64,000 nt of DNA from Nymphaea colorata (lineage: Eukaryota; Streptophyta; Magnoliopsida; Nymphaeales; Nymphaeaceae). The notes under the pieces were generated by a model. It saw only the letters and a program-made list of their open reading frames with translations, was not told where the DNA came from and did not search any database. Positions 32,782 through 44,182 of the stretch are shown one piece after another. The stretch covers positions 25,763,934 to 25,827,933 of the forward strand of contig NC_045138.2 of NCBI RefSeq assembly GCF_008831285.2, in the 5' to 3' direction. Position 1 is the stretch's first letter; each line of letters starts with the position of its first letter. A program made the position numbers and the translations under genes.

Positions 32782-35700
32782 ATGCCGGTAGCTCGGCCCG
32801 AACTTCATAAGGACGTCCGCGTCATCGCCCATGTCGACATGGATTGCTTCTATGTCCAAGGTATGCCCCTCCCTCCCTCCCTCTCTCTCACACACACGCC
32901 CACACACAACCGAACCAGCCATGGCTGATGGCAGGAAGTTGTACTTTTAGTAAGTGACAGAAATAAACGAGTCCACCGACAATGGAACTAAAACAGTCTC
33001 ATGCACATGCTTGACGTTCTGCCTCGATCTAAAGGGAACATTGTTCTCTCGCAGCTGCCAACTTTTCGAGGGATTTCGTCGGTAGAATGTTTTTTTTTTT
33101 TTTTCAATTAATTCTCAGATGCAATCTAACCGACCATCAAGTACATATAGGAGGGCTTGCTTGCTTAATGTTCTTGACTTTGTTTTTCTGAGACATGGTT
33201 TCATCAGTTGTTGGCTGAAAGCGGAACCCATCAATGGCTGCTGGGTCGATGACTCTGCCATTTGAGAAATGGTGTTGTGAAACTTCACTTGGATCAATGA
33301 AATAAGTTCTAGAAACATCTAATTGGACGGTTGAGTTGTACTTAAAATCTTTGCTAGGGGATGTTTTTGAGTTTCCTTCCGGCAAGATTTCAGAAGGTTT
33401 ATTCTTCGCAATTATCGTTATTTAAGTTGTTCTTTTGTTAATTCACATAAAGAAGATTATTCGCTACCCTTTATGAGAAAAGGAAAACAAAGGTACCAGA
33501 CATCCTACCATCTAAGATTGAGATAAAACGTCTTTGTTTCTCTGCATGACTAGAAAATAAAATCAGCAGGTTCCGTGATGTACTGATATAGATTTTTTCT
33601 CTCTCTTATGCTACTTGCAGTGGAGCAAAGAAAACGCCCAGATTTAAAAGGTGTTCCTACCGCAGTAGTGCAATACAATTCCTGGAAAGGTGGGGGTCTG
33701 ATTGCTGTCAGCTATGAGGCTCGAAAATATGGCGTGAAACGGTGGGTAACGTAGCATCCAATTCTACCATCATCTCATTCTCTGAATCAAAATATTGTTT
33801 AGGGAACCTCAAATTAGCAGTTCTTTTCAGCTCCATGCGTGGAGATGAGGCTAAAAAAGTCTGTCCAGAGATCCAATTAATTCAGGTTCCAGTTGCTCGG
33901 GGTAAAGCTGACCTAAATTTGTACAGAGATGCAGGATCTGAGGTTTGTCGAAGAAAATGACATGACATTGCACTTTATCCTTTCAACTATTAAGCAGTGT
34001 ATCTTGATACGTTCGGTTATGTTTTCTAAGCGTATACCATAACCCATGTAGGTTGTTTCTGTGCTTGCAAGAAAAGGAAGGTGTGAGCGTGCATCTATCG
34101 ATGAGGTTTACCTTGACCTCACAGATGCAGCCAGAGACATGCTATCTGAAAGTCCTCCTGAAACTCTGGAAGCACTTGATGATGAGACAACGAAGACCCA
34201 TGTTATAGGGATTTGCAAGGTTTACCCTTTTTAACAATATTGATTTTTTAGTGTATATTCACTGGCCACTTGTTGCATGAATGCAAATTTGCACGTGTGT
34301 AGGATGAAGCAGATAGAGAATTGGTAGTTAAGGAGTGGCTCTGTCGCAGTGATGCTGACTGCAATGATAAGTTACTAGCTTGTGGGGCTGTTATTGTGGC
34401 AGCCCTTCGAAAGGAAGTTTTGATGGAGACAAAGTTTACATGTTCTGCTGGAATTGCTCACAATAAGGTGAATTTTTTCATCTGTACATTCTTCATGATC
34501 ATTATCTTGTCTCTTATTAGATTTAGTTTTACACAGTTTGGGTTTAGGAAGTACAGCTATACTTGGCTGTAAGGCTTGTTTGTTTTGTGCATCTATTCTT
34601 GTATTGACCTTTAAATTAAATTTGAAATCCTGGTAGTACTGTGTCTGTTGCAATTTTGGCAGATGCTGGCAAAACTTTCAAGTGCAATGCATAAGCCTGC
34701 ACAACAAACTATAGTACCATTATCATCTGTCAAAGAGTTACTGGCATCTTTCCCCATAAAGAAAATGTAATTATCTGTTACTGCTTGTTTCGCTTGGGAC
34801 TTTAAATTAGTGGAATGCATCGATATAGACTGCCATTGCCATAGCCTTTTCAATATAAGACTTTGTAAGCTTTAGGTTGTTGCTCTTTGTAGTTTGTCTT
34901 TTAGAGACCAGCCAAGTTCTCCATTACAGCTTCTTTGCTTTTGCCTGTTTTTGGTGCTCAAGCATTGTTCTTTTCAGGAAGCAGCTTGGAGGAAAACTGG
35001 GTAGTTCAGTTGAAAGTGATCTTGGGGTGCATTTTGTTGGTGACCTCTTGCAGTTTTCTGAAGAAAAACTTCAGTCACTTTATGGAATAAATACTGGGTT
35101 AGTAGTTTGATTGATGAAAAAAGCATGTCTAAATTGTCAAAAGTTCCATTAACATTAATATTCAGCTGATCATGCAACTGCATGAATGGCATGTGTTAAG
35201 AGATATACCAAAAAAAGTATGAAGTAAGTTTTTTCAGAAGTTTGTACCTTTATAGCGAGTAAATTTGTTAGGACGTTGCTTTTTTTTTTGTTTGGCTGCT
35301 AGGTGCACTGGCACATGTTCATTTGGCGGTTTATTCTGTTTACTGTAACTGGGTATGCATTACTTATTCCTTTGGGACTGATTATTCGTCTTTTCTAATC
35401 CATCACTCAGTACATGGTTATGGAATATCGCTAGGGGCATCAGTGGGGAAGAAGTTAAGGGTCGTTTGCTTCCCATGAGCCATGGCTGTGGGAAGACATT
35501 TCCAGGTCCGAAAGCCTTGAGAACTATTTCTGCTGTAAGTATTTCTTTTTTACGTTTTTGATTTGTTATGTTTTTTATAGCTTCTTATAGTACCACTACC
35601 TTGCATATTCTTGTGGATGTTCTTACATTGATATGCTACCTTGCTTGTTCTTATTTTGTTCAACATGGGATCTTTGACAGCATGTCAAACTGATGATCTC

Positions 35701-37774
35701 ATGTCTGGCTCATGTTCTCCAGTTAGCCACTATGAGTATGTTTATCTGCTGGTATTAGGTTCACTACCTTGTTTTAAATGTTTTTCTGCGCCCTTGACTA
35801 AAAAACCAAGATTACTTGCCTGTTGTGGAGCACTAAGAAGAAAGAAAAGCATGCCTCGTGTCCCATAGTCCAATCCTTGCCATATCAATCTCCTTTGATC
35901 ACTCTTACGGGTACTACTGCTGCATCAATGTACAAGGAGTCCTTTAATTATTTCTGCCAGAATTTTCTGCCTTTTCTTTTTCATTTTGTTATTGAAATAG
36001 CTGGGTGTTTGATGCACCATACTGGGGTTACATTCGTTTGATTATCAAAATATTACTTCCTTTTCAGGTTTTTGACCTTTCATGTTTGTTAGCTGTGCTT
36101 GTATCTTTACTGAAATAACCATTTAGGTACAAAACTGGCTAAATGAACTCTGTGAGGAGCTCAATGAACGTATACAGTCTGATTTGGAGCAAAACCAGAG
36201 GGTTGCCCAAACCCTAACCTTACATGCTAGAGCATATCAGGTACTTAAATGTTCTATTTTTTCACCTTGCTAATTACGGTTATTGTTTTTCTTTATGTCT
36301 CTTTATTAGCCCCTGGTTCTGCACTCTTAACCCTCTCTTTTCAGAGCATGATTATAATTTGGTTTCAAACAAGCTCTTACTTGTCCCTGAACCAAGAAAG
36401 ACAAATACGTAACAGCTCTTTAGTTAGTAAAGATGCTCACCATTTGTTTGACGTGTTAGAATGGGATTTCCAAGAATAACTCAAGGGATAATATGCAGAA
36501 CATATTACCTTCCATGAACGGACTCTGACTATATTAAGATGTTTACAAGAATTTGTTGTCTAATGAAGATGATCTACCTCTGCCTGAATGCTTATGTGCA
36601 TGTTTTTATATACACAAGCATCACAGTCTAAAATGATTTTTATTTTCACTTGCTTAGGTGGCCAAGCAACTGCGTTAACCAGTGTCCCTATCAGAATATA
36701 GGTGTTTCTGAATGTGTTATCATTGACTATGTTCTGACTTGATGTTTGCAGTCCAACGTGGAAACGGAGAAGAAATTCCCCTCAAAGTCCTGTCCATTAA
36801 GATATGGGACCCAAAAACTTCAGGAAGATGCTCTGAAGCTATTTAACAGTGGGTTGCATGAATATATTGGCTTACGGTGTCAAAAAGAACATGCAAATCC
36901 AGATGGCTGCTCTTGGGGAGTTACTGCACTTTCAGTTTCAGCTAGTAATATTCATGCAGTGCCATCAGTAAGTACAGTTTCTGTGATGTGTGTGTATGTG
37001 TGATTGTGTGCATGTGCTGCAAGAAGCATGAGTACTGAGCAGCTATTTTGGTTACGTGATGCTTCGTTTTCTTTGTCGTTGGTTCAATAATAAACTTCTG
37101 GAACATGAATAAATACTACTGTTTGATTATGATGGGATATATGGACTTTCCGCATTACTAGATTACATGAGTATAATTCAAAAGGGTTTCTTAGCGCTTA
37201 AAGATCTAATTTATCAGTCGAAACTGCTTATTTGCATGTATGTTCATCAAATTTGGATATAATGGATGCTTATGATCTATATCTTGGTCAACATTTCTGT
37301 GGAGTTCCACTTGGCAGCCATGAGATAATCGCACATGGAGGTACTGCTGAATTCGAATTAATGATCTAGCTATGTGCCATGAAGTCTTGAACACCATCAA
37401 ATGATCTTAGTTACATCATCTTTGAATTTTCTGGACTTGTGCACTAAAACTGAAAGCACGCTGATAATACTGGTAGCAAATCACAGTTGTGCCTATGATC
37501 TTTTTGGCTTTGATGATGCACTTGCCTAAAATCAATTTTCATGGAAAAGTTGTATTTATATATGATACACATAGTGCTTACACAATTTCTATTCTTAGGG
37601 TATAAAACCAATCACGGAATACTTTCGTGGCTGCAATCCTGCTTGCTCTTCCTCAGCACAGCTACAAACCTCCAATGTTATTGAAGAATCAAGTGCAGGT
37701 AGATGATTCCCTTGTAGAAAATACCTCGTCTTGTTACTGGTTGTTACGGTTATGGTTCAGGAAGGAGAAAGCAT

Positions 37775-37819
<45 letters not shown>

Positions 37820-38181
37820 TTATTTATATATTTATTTATTTATTTATTTATTTATATTGTATTGATGCAGAAAGCGATGATGGGTATGGATCAAACCAAG
37901 CAGAGGAAAAAGCAGCGGCCTGGCATGAAGGGATCAGCAACACCAATGTGATGGTTAAACGTGGTGAGGTATCATACGGCAAAAACAATTCATGGGATTA
38001 TGGCCTGGACAATATTGATCCATCTGTGCTTGAAGAGCTTCCCATAGAAATCCAGGAAGAGATACGTGCTGCAATGCGTCCAGCTAAGCGTGCTAACAAT
38101 GTTAAGAAGGGTTCGAGTGCTAACAATGTTAAGAAGGGTTCGAGTATCGTTCATTACTTCTTACCTGTGAAGAAGGAATAG
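32782..38181 (+). CDS. POLH: DNA polymerase eta, translesion polymerase (Y family)
   Basis: Twelve exons with GT-AG introns: 32782-32860, 33621-33741, 33831-33942, 34052-34219, 34303-34467, 34663-34766, 34978-35097, 35411-35534, 36127-36240, 36752-36967, 37599-37698, 37871-38181; 577 residues. It copies past UV lesions such as thymine dimers in the nucleus. Seen: HVDMDCFYVQ (first metal ligands) at 18-27, YEARKYGVKR and SMRGDEAK, the catalytic SIDEVYLDLTDAA (about 118-130), TCSAGIAHNKMLAKL, the GGKLG and GINTGTWLWNIARG helix-hairpin-helix region, and a little-finger domain ending SVSAS. The C-terminus has a ubiquitin-binding UBM motif (IDPSVLEELPIEIQEEIR) and a final PCNA-binding-like SSIVHYF; ITEYF in exon 11 may be a second such site. 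As I recall the Arabidopsis protein it is longer (about 670 residues); the difference lies in the C-terminal linker. A tandem repeat ANNVKKGSS precedes the tail. Confidence 0.95.
37777..37856. repeat. (TA)n(TTTA)n microsatellite in POLH intron 11
   Basis: About 18 TA units followed by TTTA units, just before the last exon's acceptor (ttgatgcag, 37870). Confidence 0.9.
38091..38145 (+). repeat. 27-bp coding tandem repeat in POLH last exon
   Basis: The unit gctaacaatgttaagaaggg plus ttcgagt occurs twice in exact tandem, encoding ANNVKKGSS ANNVKKGSS between the UBM motif and the terminal PCNA-binding-like motif. The frame is kept. Confidence 0.95.
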
Positions 38182-41001
38182 GCAAACAACTTTCTGAATA
38201 ATCTCTGATCTCCTTGATTATGGTCTTGGGCTTATACTTTCAACAAAGGCAATATCTCTGACATTTTACGACTGGCTATTGAGATTATTATTGCATGACC
38301 AAAAGGATGTTCCTGACCACATCACAATGCAAAGGCCATCATGCTGCGGTGTTCAACTGGATCATTGAATGAATGAAGGTGCAATATAAAGCAACAAACA
38401 TTACAACAGCGTGTGACGCATGAGATTCAAAGGTGAAATGACGTCTGTGGCATGCAAAATTGCAAATGGTAGGGCATCAATTGCACAGGTTTGAGCAACT
38501 GATCTATGTGAATAATCTGCAGAAACATAACTTGCAAACTGAGTGGCATTAATGTTGAATATGGTATAGCTGTTCTAGATCACTCATGAAGAAAATTGTT
38601 TAGGTACCAAAAATTGACTGCATTGAAAAGTTGGGTCAGCGATAGTAACTGTTCAGTTGTACATAATTTAGTAATTGATATGTATTTTCCAAATTCCATT
38701 TTTATAGTCGATTGACGACGGATCTCTTGCTACTTCAACGTGTGTTCACGCTACTGTTATACGGTAGATTAATAAACGGTACATCTTCCTACGAGAAAAA
38801 GGTTTTAATTGTTTCGCTGCGTGTGGTGGGAGATGTACCTTGAACAGAACACAATAAGCAGCGTTCATTTTGCCTGACCTCTTGGGAGATGAAAACCAGA
38901 CCTCTTCAAAGTCTCCTGAGCTTCAATTTTCATATAGGATGAGACAAGCCTAGAAGATGGTGCGAGGGGGTGACCCATGGCCCAAGAGGACGCCCTTACG
39001 GTTTCTTTGCACTCCAGGAGCCAGCAGTGAGGTGCAGACCTTAGTGAGAAAAAGTGCCGGAGGGACAGGCAGCCTGCTCAAATAAGCTTGGGCATCGGGT
39101 TAGGTGGCCGTTGGGTTTCCGATCTCCGATTCGAGCCTGAGAAAAAAGGGCACCGGGTCGGCCCGATAACTTATCGGCCGGGGTCTTGGGTTTTAATGAT
39201 CGGGCCGAACCCAGCTTTCGGGTGTCGGGCAGGCCCGATGCCCAAACTTATGCTTAAACCACGAGTCGCAATAAGTGGTGTGGTCATTGCAATCTCTGAA
39301 GAATCTGAAAGCTGGAATCCAAGAAACCCACAAAGTGGATATATAACCTGTCATATGAATAAGGAGCCACTACTTTTCTATTCTAGTAACTCCTACCAGC
39401 AGTGAATAACCTCTCCAATTAAATCTTGTCCGTCTGCATGCCTACTCTGCCGCTTGGTTTCTCCTAGTTTTGTGAGTGTAACTACATACATGCATTTAAG
39501 ATGTCTAAAAATGTAAGGAAAAAAAGATGATTTTTCCACGTGTTCACTTCGGTCTTGTATTGATTAACCTATTATCTCAATGCATTTGCTAGAAAGAACT
39601 TTCTTTCTCAATACAGACGCGTCTTTTGGCCCCACCTTGTTAAAATATAAGGGATTCTCTAAGGTGACAAAAATCTATCATGAAAGTTACGGTACGTTAG
39701 GAATGAAAAATGCTGTTTCTACTTTACAGTTCATTAATATGCACTTGAAACCCACCACTTACAACCTTTTTCTCTTTGCAACTTATTCGTTTATTTTACT
39801 TTTTCAAATACAGAGTGAGATCGCTAAACCTCGACACCTTAAAGTGGATTAATCTTGTATGAATAGATCCAGGCATCACATATTCCATCTAAATATATAG
39901 CTGTAATCTCTTATCACCTTCTCCATTTCATAACATTCGAATCTTCACTGTCCAATATTTCTTGAGCATGTCAGTCACTGTTGCAAAATAAATGTTTTGG
40001 TGAACGGTGAATCCGGTGGACTCACTCATTCAACAGAACCGATTGCGGATTGGCACAAAATATTTCTAAATTTAGACACATATAAACAAACTAATTAAGA
40101 AATGATGATCAAAAGAATTAAAAGATATATGAACACTAATAACGAATAAATCTAGTCAAAAGTACTACAAAAGAAGAGTTCCCCTTTTTGGAGGGAGGAT
40201 CTATGTATTCATGGCTGTACCACTCTGTTTGCATGGTACCTTCACATTCACGCTTTCCATTTTTTGTGTTATGCTCTTAATTGTGTCATCATAGTCTTAT
40301 TATTTCGGTTTGATAGCATTAATTTATCGCACCTCTTTGCAGAATTGCAGTTCCATCTTAGGTGAATCACCTAATATGTCAATTTGGCTGCTTCTGCTGA
40401 AAAGAGAGAGATAGTACAGAGAGAAAGAAAGAGAGAGAGAGGCCTTATATATAGTTAAAGGCATCTGATTCCTTCTGCAATCGACCTTTACCCTTTCATC
40501 TGACAGAATATTGCATTCCTCCGACCTGTCCCTCACCTTCCTAAAAGCTTTGGTTGGCTTAACTTCAGCTTAGAGCGCACGCGATAAGACGTGAGTTATA
40601 AGGTATTCGAAGTCATCCAGACTCAAATTCCAACTCCCTCTTCCTGCACACATGAAGATAGACAACGTTGAGTTTTCGAATACTATAACCTCTCTGCAGA
40701 TAGAAAGCGCTCTTCTAAATGCAGGTGAACGAGGCTGTTCGATCTCAGGTTGAGCTCTCTGGATATGCCAGACTTAGGTCTAGTTCTTAGAAGGTCCTTT
40801 GACGTGGGAAATAATACGAATGATAGCAACAAAGGCAAGAAAACAGTACTCACTTTGATTCTTAGAGAACTGATAGGGAATTTTCTGTGAGAACAACCAA
40901 ATTCTACAACTCAGACAGTGAAATGACAAAACCGTGTAATGATATAAAGAAAGACAGAAAGAAAGAAAAGAGCATGTTTGGCCGACAAAGAAGCAGCAGC
41001 T
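38182..41001. other. Intergenic between POLH and UGT6 (convergent 3' ends)
   Basis: No gene recognised. Holds the small hAT-like element at 39083-39250 and a GA-rich stretch at about 40405-40441. A frame at 39580-39852 has no family resemblance. Confidence 0.5.
39075..39258. mobile_element. hAT-like MITE (168 bp) with 8-bp target duplication
   Basis: The element at 39083-39250 begins TAAGCTTGGGCATCGGG, and its other end read on the opposite strand is TAAGTTTGGGCATCGGGCC. It is flanked by tgctcaaa (39075-39082) and tgcttaaa (39251-39258), one mismatch in eight. Same terminal sequence as the element at 21844-22419. Confidence 0.85.
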
Positions 41002-42456
41002 TCATCTGCACGTCACGCCGCCACTGCCGCTTGTCCATTCTTCAACCAAAGCTGACAGATTGGAGTCGGAAGAACCTCCTCCCTGCATCGCTGCCCTCCC
41101 CATCTCCTTCATCATCTTCATCTTCTCTCTAACTCTCTTGCCTTCCTCTCCCTCCATTAGACTCACCACCACCATCTCCAACTCCTCCCCTTTCACCAGC
41201 CCGTCGGCCACATGGTCCTCCTTCCTCACGCACAAGCTCAGCCCCATGTCCTTCTCCAACACGAACGCGTTCATCCTCTGCTCCGCGTCGAGCGGCCAAC
41301 CGATGAGGGGCACCCCGAACCAGACGCTCTCCAGCGTCGAGTTCCACCCGCAGTGCGACACGAACCCACCGATCGCCGGATGCGACAGAATGGCGAGCTG
41401 CGGCACCCACCCCGCCCACACTAGCCCCCTCTCCTGGGTCCTCTCCACGAACCCTGCCGGCAGCACCTCGTCTAGGTCCGCGTCACAGGGCATGAACCTG
41501 TGACCTTGACCCAGCCGTGTCCGCACCGACCAGAGAAACCTGTGCCCACTGAGCTCAAGCCCTCGAGCCATCTCCCTCACTTGCTCCACAGGCAGCGCGC
41601 CCATGCTGCCGAAGCACAAGAACACGACCGATGAGTGGGACTGCTGGTTGAGCCACCTGATGCAGTCATGGTCCGAGCAGTCCATGCCTGCGTCCAGTCC
41701 CAGCAATGGACCCACTGCGCGCACCGGAGGGATCAGCCCACCGGGGGCGCATTTTCCTTGTAGCAGAGCTTTCATGGCTTTGCACTCCAGCTCCTCAAAG
41801 GTGTTGATGATGATGCCCTTGGCGTCGGACAACCTCCGGGAATGGTAGAGGAACCACCTGTACTCCTCTCCATCCCTGCCGTCCAACAACGGAGACGGCA
41901 GCTTCAGAGCTGGGATGGGCGACATGCCGGGAACCTCGATGTTATTTTTCGAGTCTCTGAACTCCCACTTGATTTTTCGGTCGAGGTGAGGAAGGTGGAG
42001 CATGAGAGCCGCCAGAGCTGCGCCGGAAGTGAAGAAGACGTAGGCCGGGATGCCGAGCTCCGCGGCGACGTCGATCACGGAGGTGCAGACGAAGTCGACG
42101 ATGAAGGAAGAAACGGTGGTGGTGGAAGTGAGGGATAGGAGTGCGTCCAAGACGGTAGGCTTGTGCATGTCGGCGTAGACAGAGAGTAGAGTAAGGCCTT
42201 GCATGCCTTCCGGATGGGTGAGTTGGATGGGAGGGAGCTCGACGAACCGGACGTCGAGGCCGGAGGCAGCTGCGTCACCGGCGGCTGCAGCGACGAAGGA
42301 GGAGGAGGCGGCAGGGGAGAAAGGGTGGCGCATCAGGAGGATGGTGACGGAGAGGTTGGTGCGGCGAAGGGCTATGTGTTTGGCGAGTTGGATGGTTGAG
42401 ACGAGGTGGCTGATCAGGGGTGCCGGGAAGATCACCACACTCTTCTTCATCTTCAT
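41002..42456 (-). CDS. UGT6: family-1 UDP-glycosyltransferase, group E
   Basis: Intronless, 484 residues from the first ATG (42454-42456, MKMKKSVVIFPAP). The frame stays open further upstream through an AAG repeat, but only from a TTG, so I do not include it. A second ATG two codons later gives 482 residues. Seen: catalytic His17 in LISHLVS (Ser where most copies have Gly before the His), Asp121 in FIVDFVC, HLPHLDRK, EVPGMSPIP, SSVVFLCFGSMG and the PSPG box at 350-393 with HCGWNS and terminal AEQ. Odd: box position 41 is Asp (WPLDAEQ) where its neighbours have Tyr or Phe. The C-terminus ends in a short Gly/Ser tail. It sits alone and convergent to the polymerase gene. Likely UDP-glucose donor; acceptor unknown. 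Confidence 0.94.
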   Translation of the reverse strand: MKMKKSVVIFPAPLISHLVSTIQLAKHIALRRTNLSVTILLMRHPFSPAASSSFVAAAAGDAAASGLDVRFVELPPIQLTHPEGMQGLTLLSVYADMHKPTVLDALLSLTSTTTVSSFIVDFVCTSVIDVAAELGIPAYVFFTSGAALAALMLHLPHLDRKIKWEFRDSKNNIEVPGMSPIPALKLPSPLLDGRDGEEYRWFLYHSRRLSDAKGIIINTFEELECKAMKALLQGKCAPGGLIPPVRAVGPLLGLDAGMDCSDHDCIRWLNQQSHSSVVFLCFGSMGALPVEQVREMARGLELSGHRFLWSVRTRLGQGHRFMPCDADLDEVLPAGFVERTQERGLVWAGWVPQLAILSHPAIGGFVSHCGWNSTLESVWFGVPLIGWPLDAEQRMNAFVLEKDMGLSLCVRKEDHVADGLVKGEELEMVVVSLMEGEEGKRVREKMKMMKEMGRAAMQGGGSSDSNLSALVEEWTSGSGGVTCR

Positions 42457-42498
42457 CTTCTTCTTCTTCTTCTTCTTCTTCTCCTTCTCCTTCTTCGT
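42457..42498. repeat. (CTT)n microsatellite directly upstream of UGT6 ATG
   Basis: Eight or more CTT units (AAG on the coding strand) abut the UGT6 start codon and lie in its 5' leader. In the gene's own frame they would read as Lys codons if translation ever began upstream. Confidence 0.9.
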
Positions 42499-42507
42499 TT
42501 CTAGCAA

Positions 42508-43029
42508 GCTCTATTCTCTGCTCTTGGATGAAAGAGTGGCTGTTGTATAAGTATGCAGATGATGCCGCTTCTGCGGCAACCAGATTCCTTGTTTTGGACA
42601 TGTCGCAGTCGGCACGTATAGTAACGTATTAATTCTCAGACTTATGCCTTGCTATTTTCACCAAAGTTTCCGGTAGCAGATGAGGGCGAGAGAGGGAGAC
42701 AACGCTGTTTCTTGCATCAAAAACGGGTCCTCGCAGATCTTTCATCATGGATGTCGCCATTTACTTTTTGAGATTTTCTCAAAGTAATCCTTTCGTTCTA
42801 GAGATATTCCCGGAATGAATTTTTTCTTTTTATTAACTCCCAAATCCGTCTTTCTCATTTTAGACAAAGTCATCCTTCCGTCTTAAAGCACCGATTAACT
42901 TGCGTTACACGCTCACTCGTTTCAGGTGCAAAATGGGGACATCTTTGTCGATTATTTTCCCTTCTCACCCTCTCGCCTCTTGTGAACCACCAATAACTCG
43001 GACTTCTTGTAGAAACATTTGAAGCACGA
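42508..43029. other. UGT6 promoter side, nothing specific recognised
   Basis: Presumed promoter and leader of UGT6 (minus strand). No convincing TATA box seen. Confidence 0.4.
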
Positions 43030-43499
43030 CGCTTAAAAACGCATCGAGCAGGGAGGGAGGGCCGGAGGAAGAAAAGACCTCCGGTTTCCTCCATTATTGG
43101 CTGCGGGTGGTGCCCAAAGCTGGGGATTTACTTTCTGAAAGGCCAAGGCCTGCAGAGAAGGTGGTGTCCCATTCATGCGTGCGACTAAGAAGACATGCAT
43201 GATCAGTACTACTGCTTGCAGTCCTGCCCAACAGCCTTATTTCCTGCTCTTCCACTGGTGTTACTCTTGTCGGCTGTGCCGCGTCTTCCATGCAAGTCTT
43301 GTGCCACCAAAGGGTGCAGACGCCTCAGACCTTCAGACTCTGTTCTCCATCTAAATTTGATTAGGTTTCTGCAATTGTGTGTTTCAACCAGCAATAATTA
43401 ATGTTGTAAATTTTCTTTTCTGTTTCTTGTTACTTACCTGGAATTAACTTTTCCCGGATTGGCCTGAAAAATATAACTAAGATTTGAATTTTTGTTAAT

Positions 43500-43521
43500 T
43501 TATATATATATATATATATAA
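43500..43521. repeat. (TA)n microsatellite
   Basis: About 11 TA units in the 3' flank of UGT7; the matching place in copy 2 (48380) has a shorter atatatata run. Confidence 0.9.
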
Positions 43522-44182
43522 AAGAGAAATCCATTAGATAAGAAGGAGCTAAAGAAGCAAAAAGAAAAATGGACTACACCATCAAGTCTGGTCTCCACAT
43601 TAAAATCGGTTGTGCCTCTCCATATTATTACTTTTTTATGTTGTGTTGCCATCTTGTCATTGAGCATTGCACCTCACGTTGAAACTGGGCGAACTCTACT
43701 TTCAGGTGGTTTATTTGAGCTTTCTGATGCATTATTAAGTGAATACTGACTTGGGTTTAATTTTCCGACCCTATTGATTCATTGGAGCTTTTGTGGCCGA
43801 CAAAGGAACAAAACTAGCCGCCATAGTTTTGGACGCTGCATTCATCTATCATACTTGCAAGTACAGAACACAGTAATTAATAATTGAGCTTTTTATACTA
43901 AGCGTATCTTGCAAGAAATTATCACTATTTGTGAAAAACAACTTTACCTTTTCGCATTTATCATGGGGCAAGGTAAGCATTGGGGACAATCTGCTCAGCC
44001 ATTTGATTTTGATTTCAGATTACAAGATGATCGATTGCAAGTGCAGATCTCTTCTATTACTTGTCGGTGCAAGTTGGTGATCATCTTTTCCATAGTAACG
44101 CTAGATGCTACAACACTTCAGAAAAATTAAGAAGGAAAAAAGAAGGACTTGAGAACTGGCCACAAACGATTTTACAGAGTTT

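Larger units (their letters stand above)
28148..35945 (+). repeat. Segmental duplication, copy 2 (UGT5 plus intact POLH 5' part)
   Basis: Partner of 17290-26075. This copy holds the complete polymerase gene, so it is probably the ancestral location for the polymerase. For the UGT the direction of copying cannot be told from sequence alone. Confidence 0.88.

Noticed and set aside
35641..35868. Extra exon of polymerase eta in intron 8, since the frame is also open in the duplicate copy (25794-26060)
   Set aside because: The translation has no counterpart in known polymerase eta proteins, exon 8 joins exon 9 in phase without it, and similarity between copies follows from the duplication.
42457..42507. 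Lys-rich N-terminal extension of UGT6
   Set aside because: It opens only with TTG, and the first ATG is at 42456. The stretch is a microsatellite in the leader.
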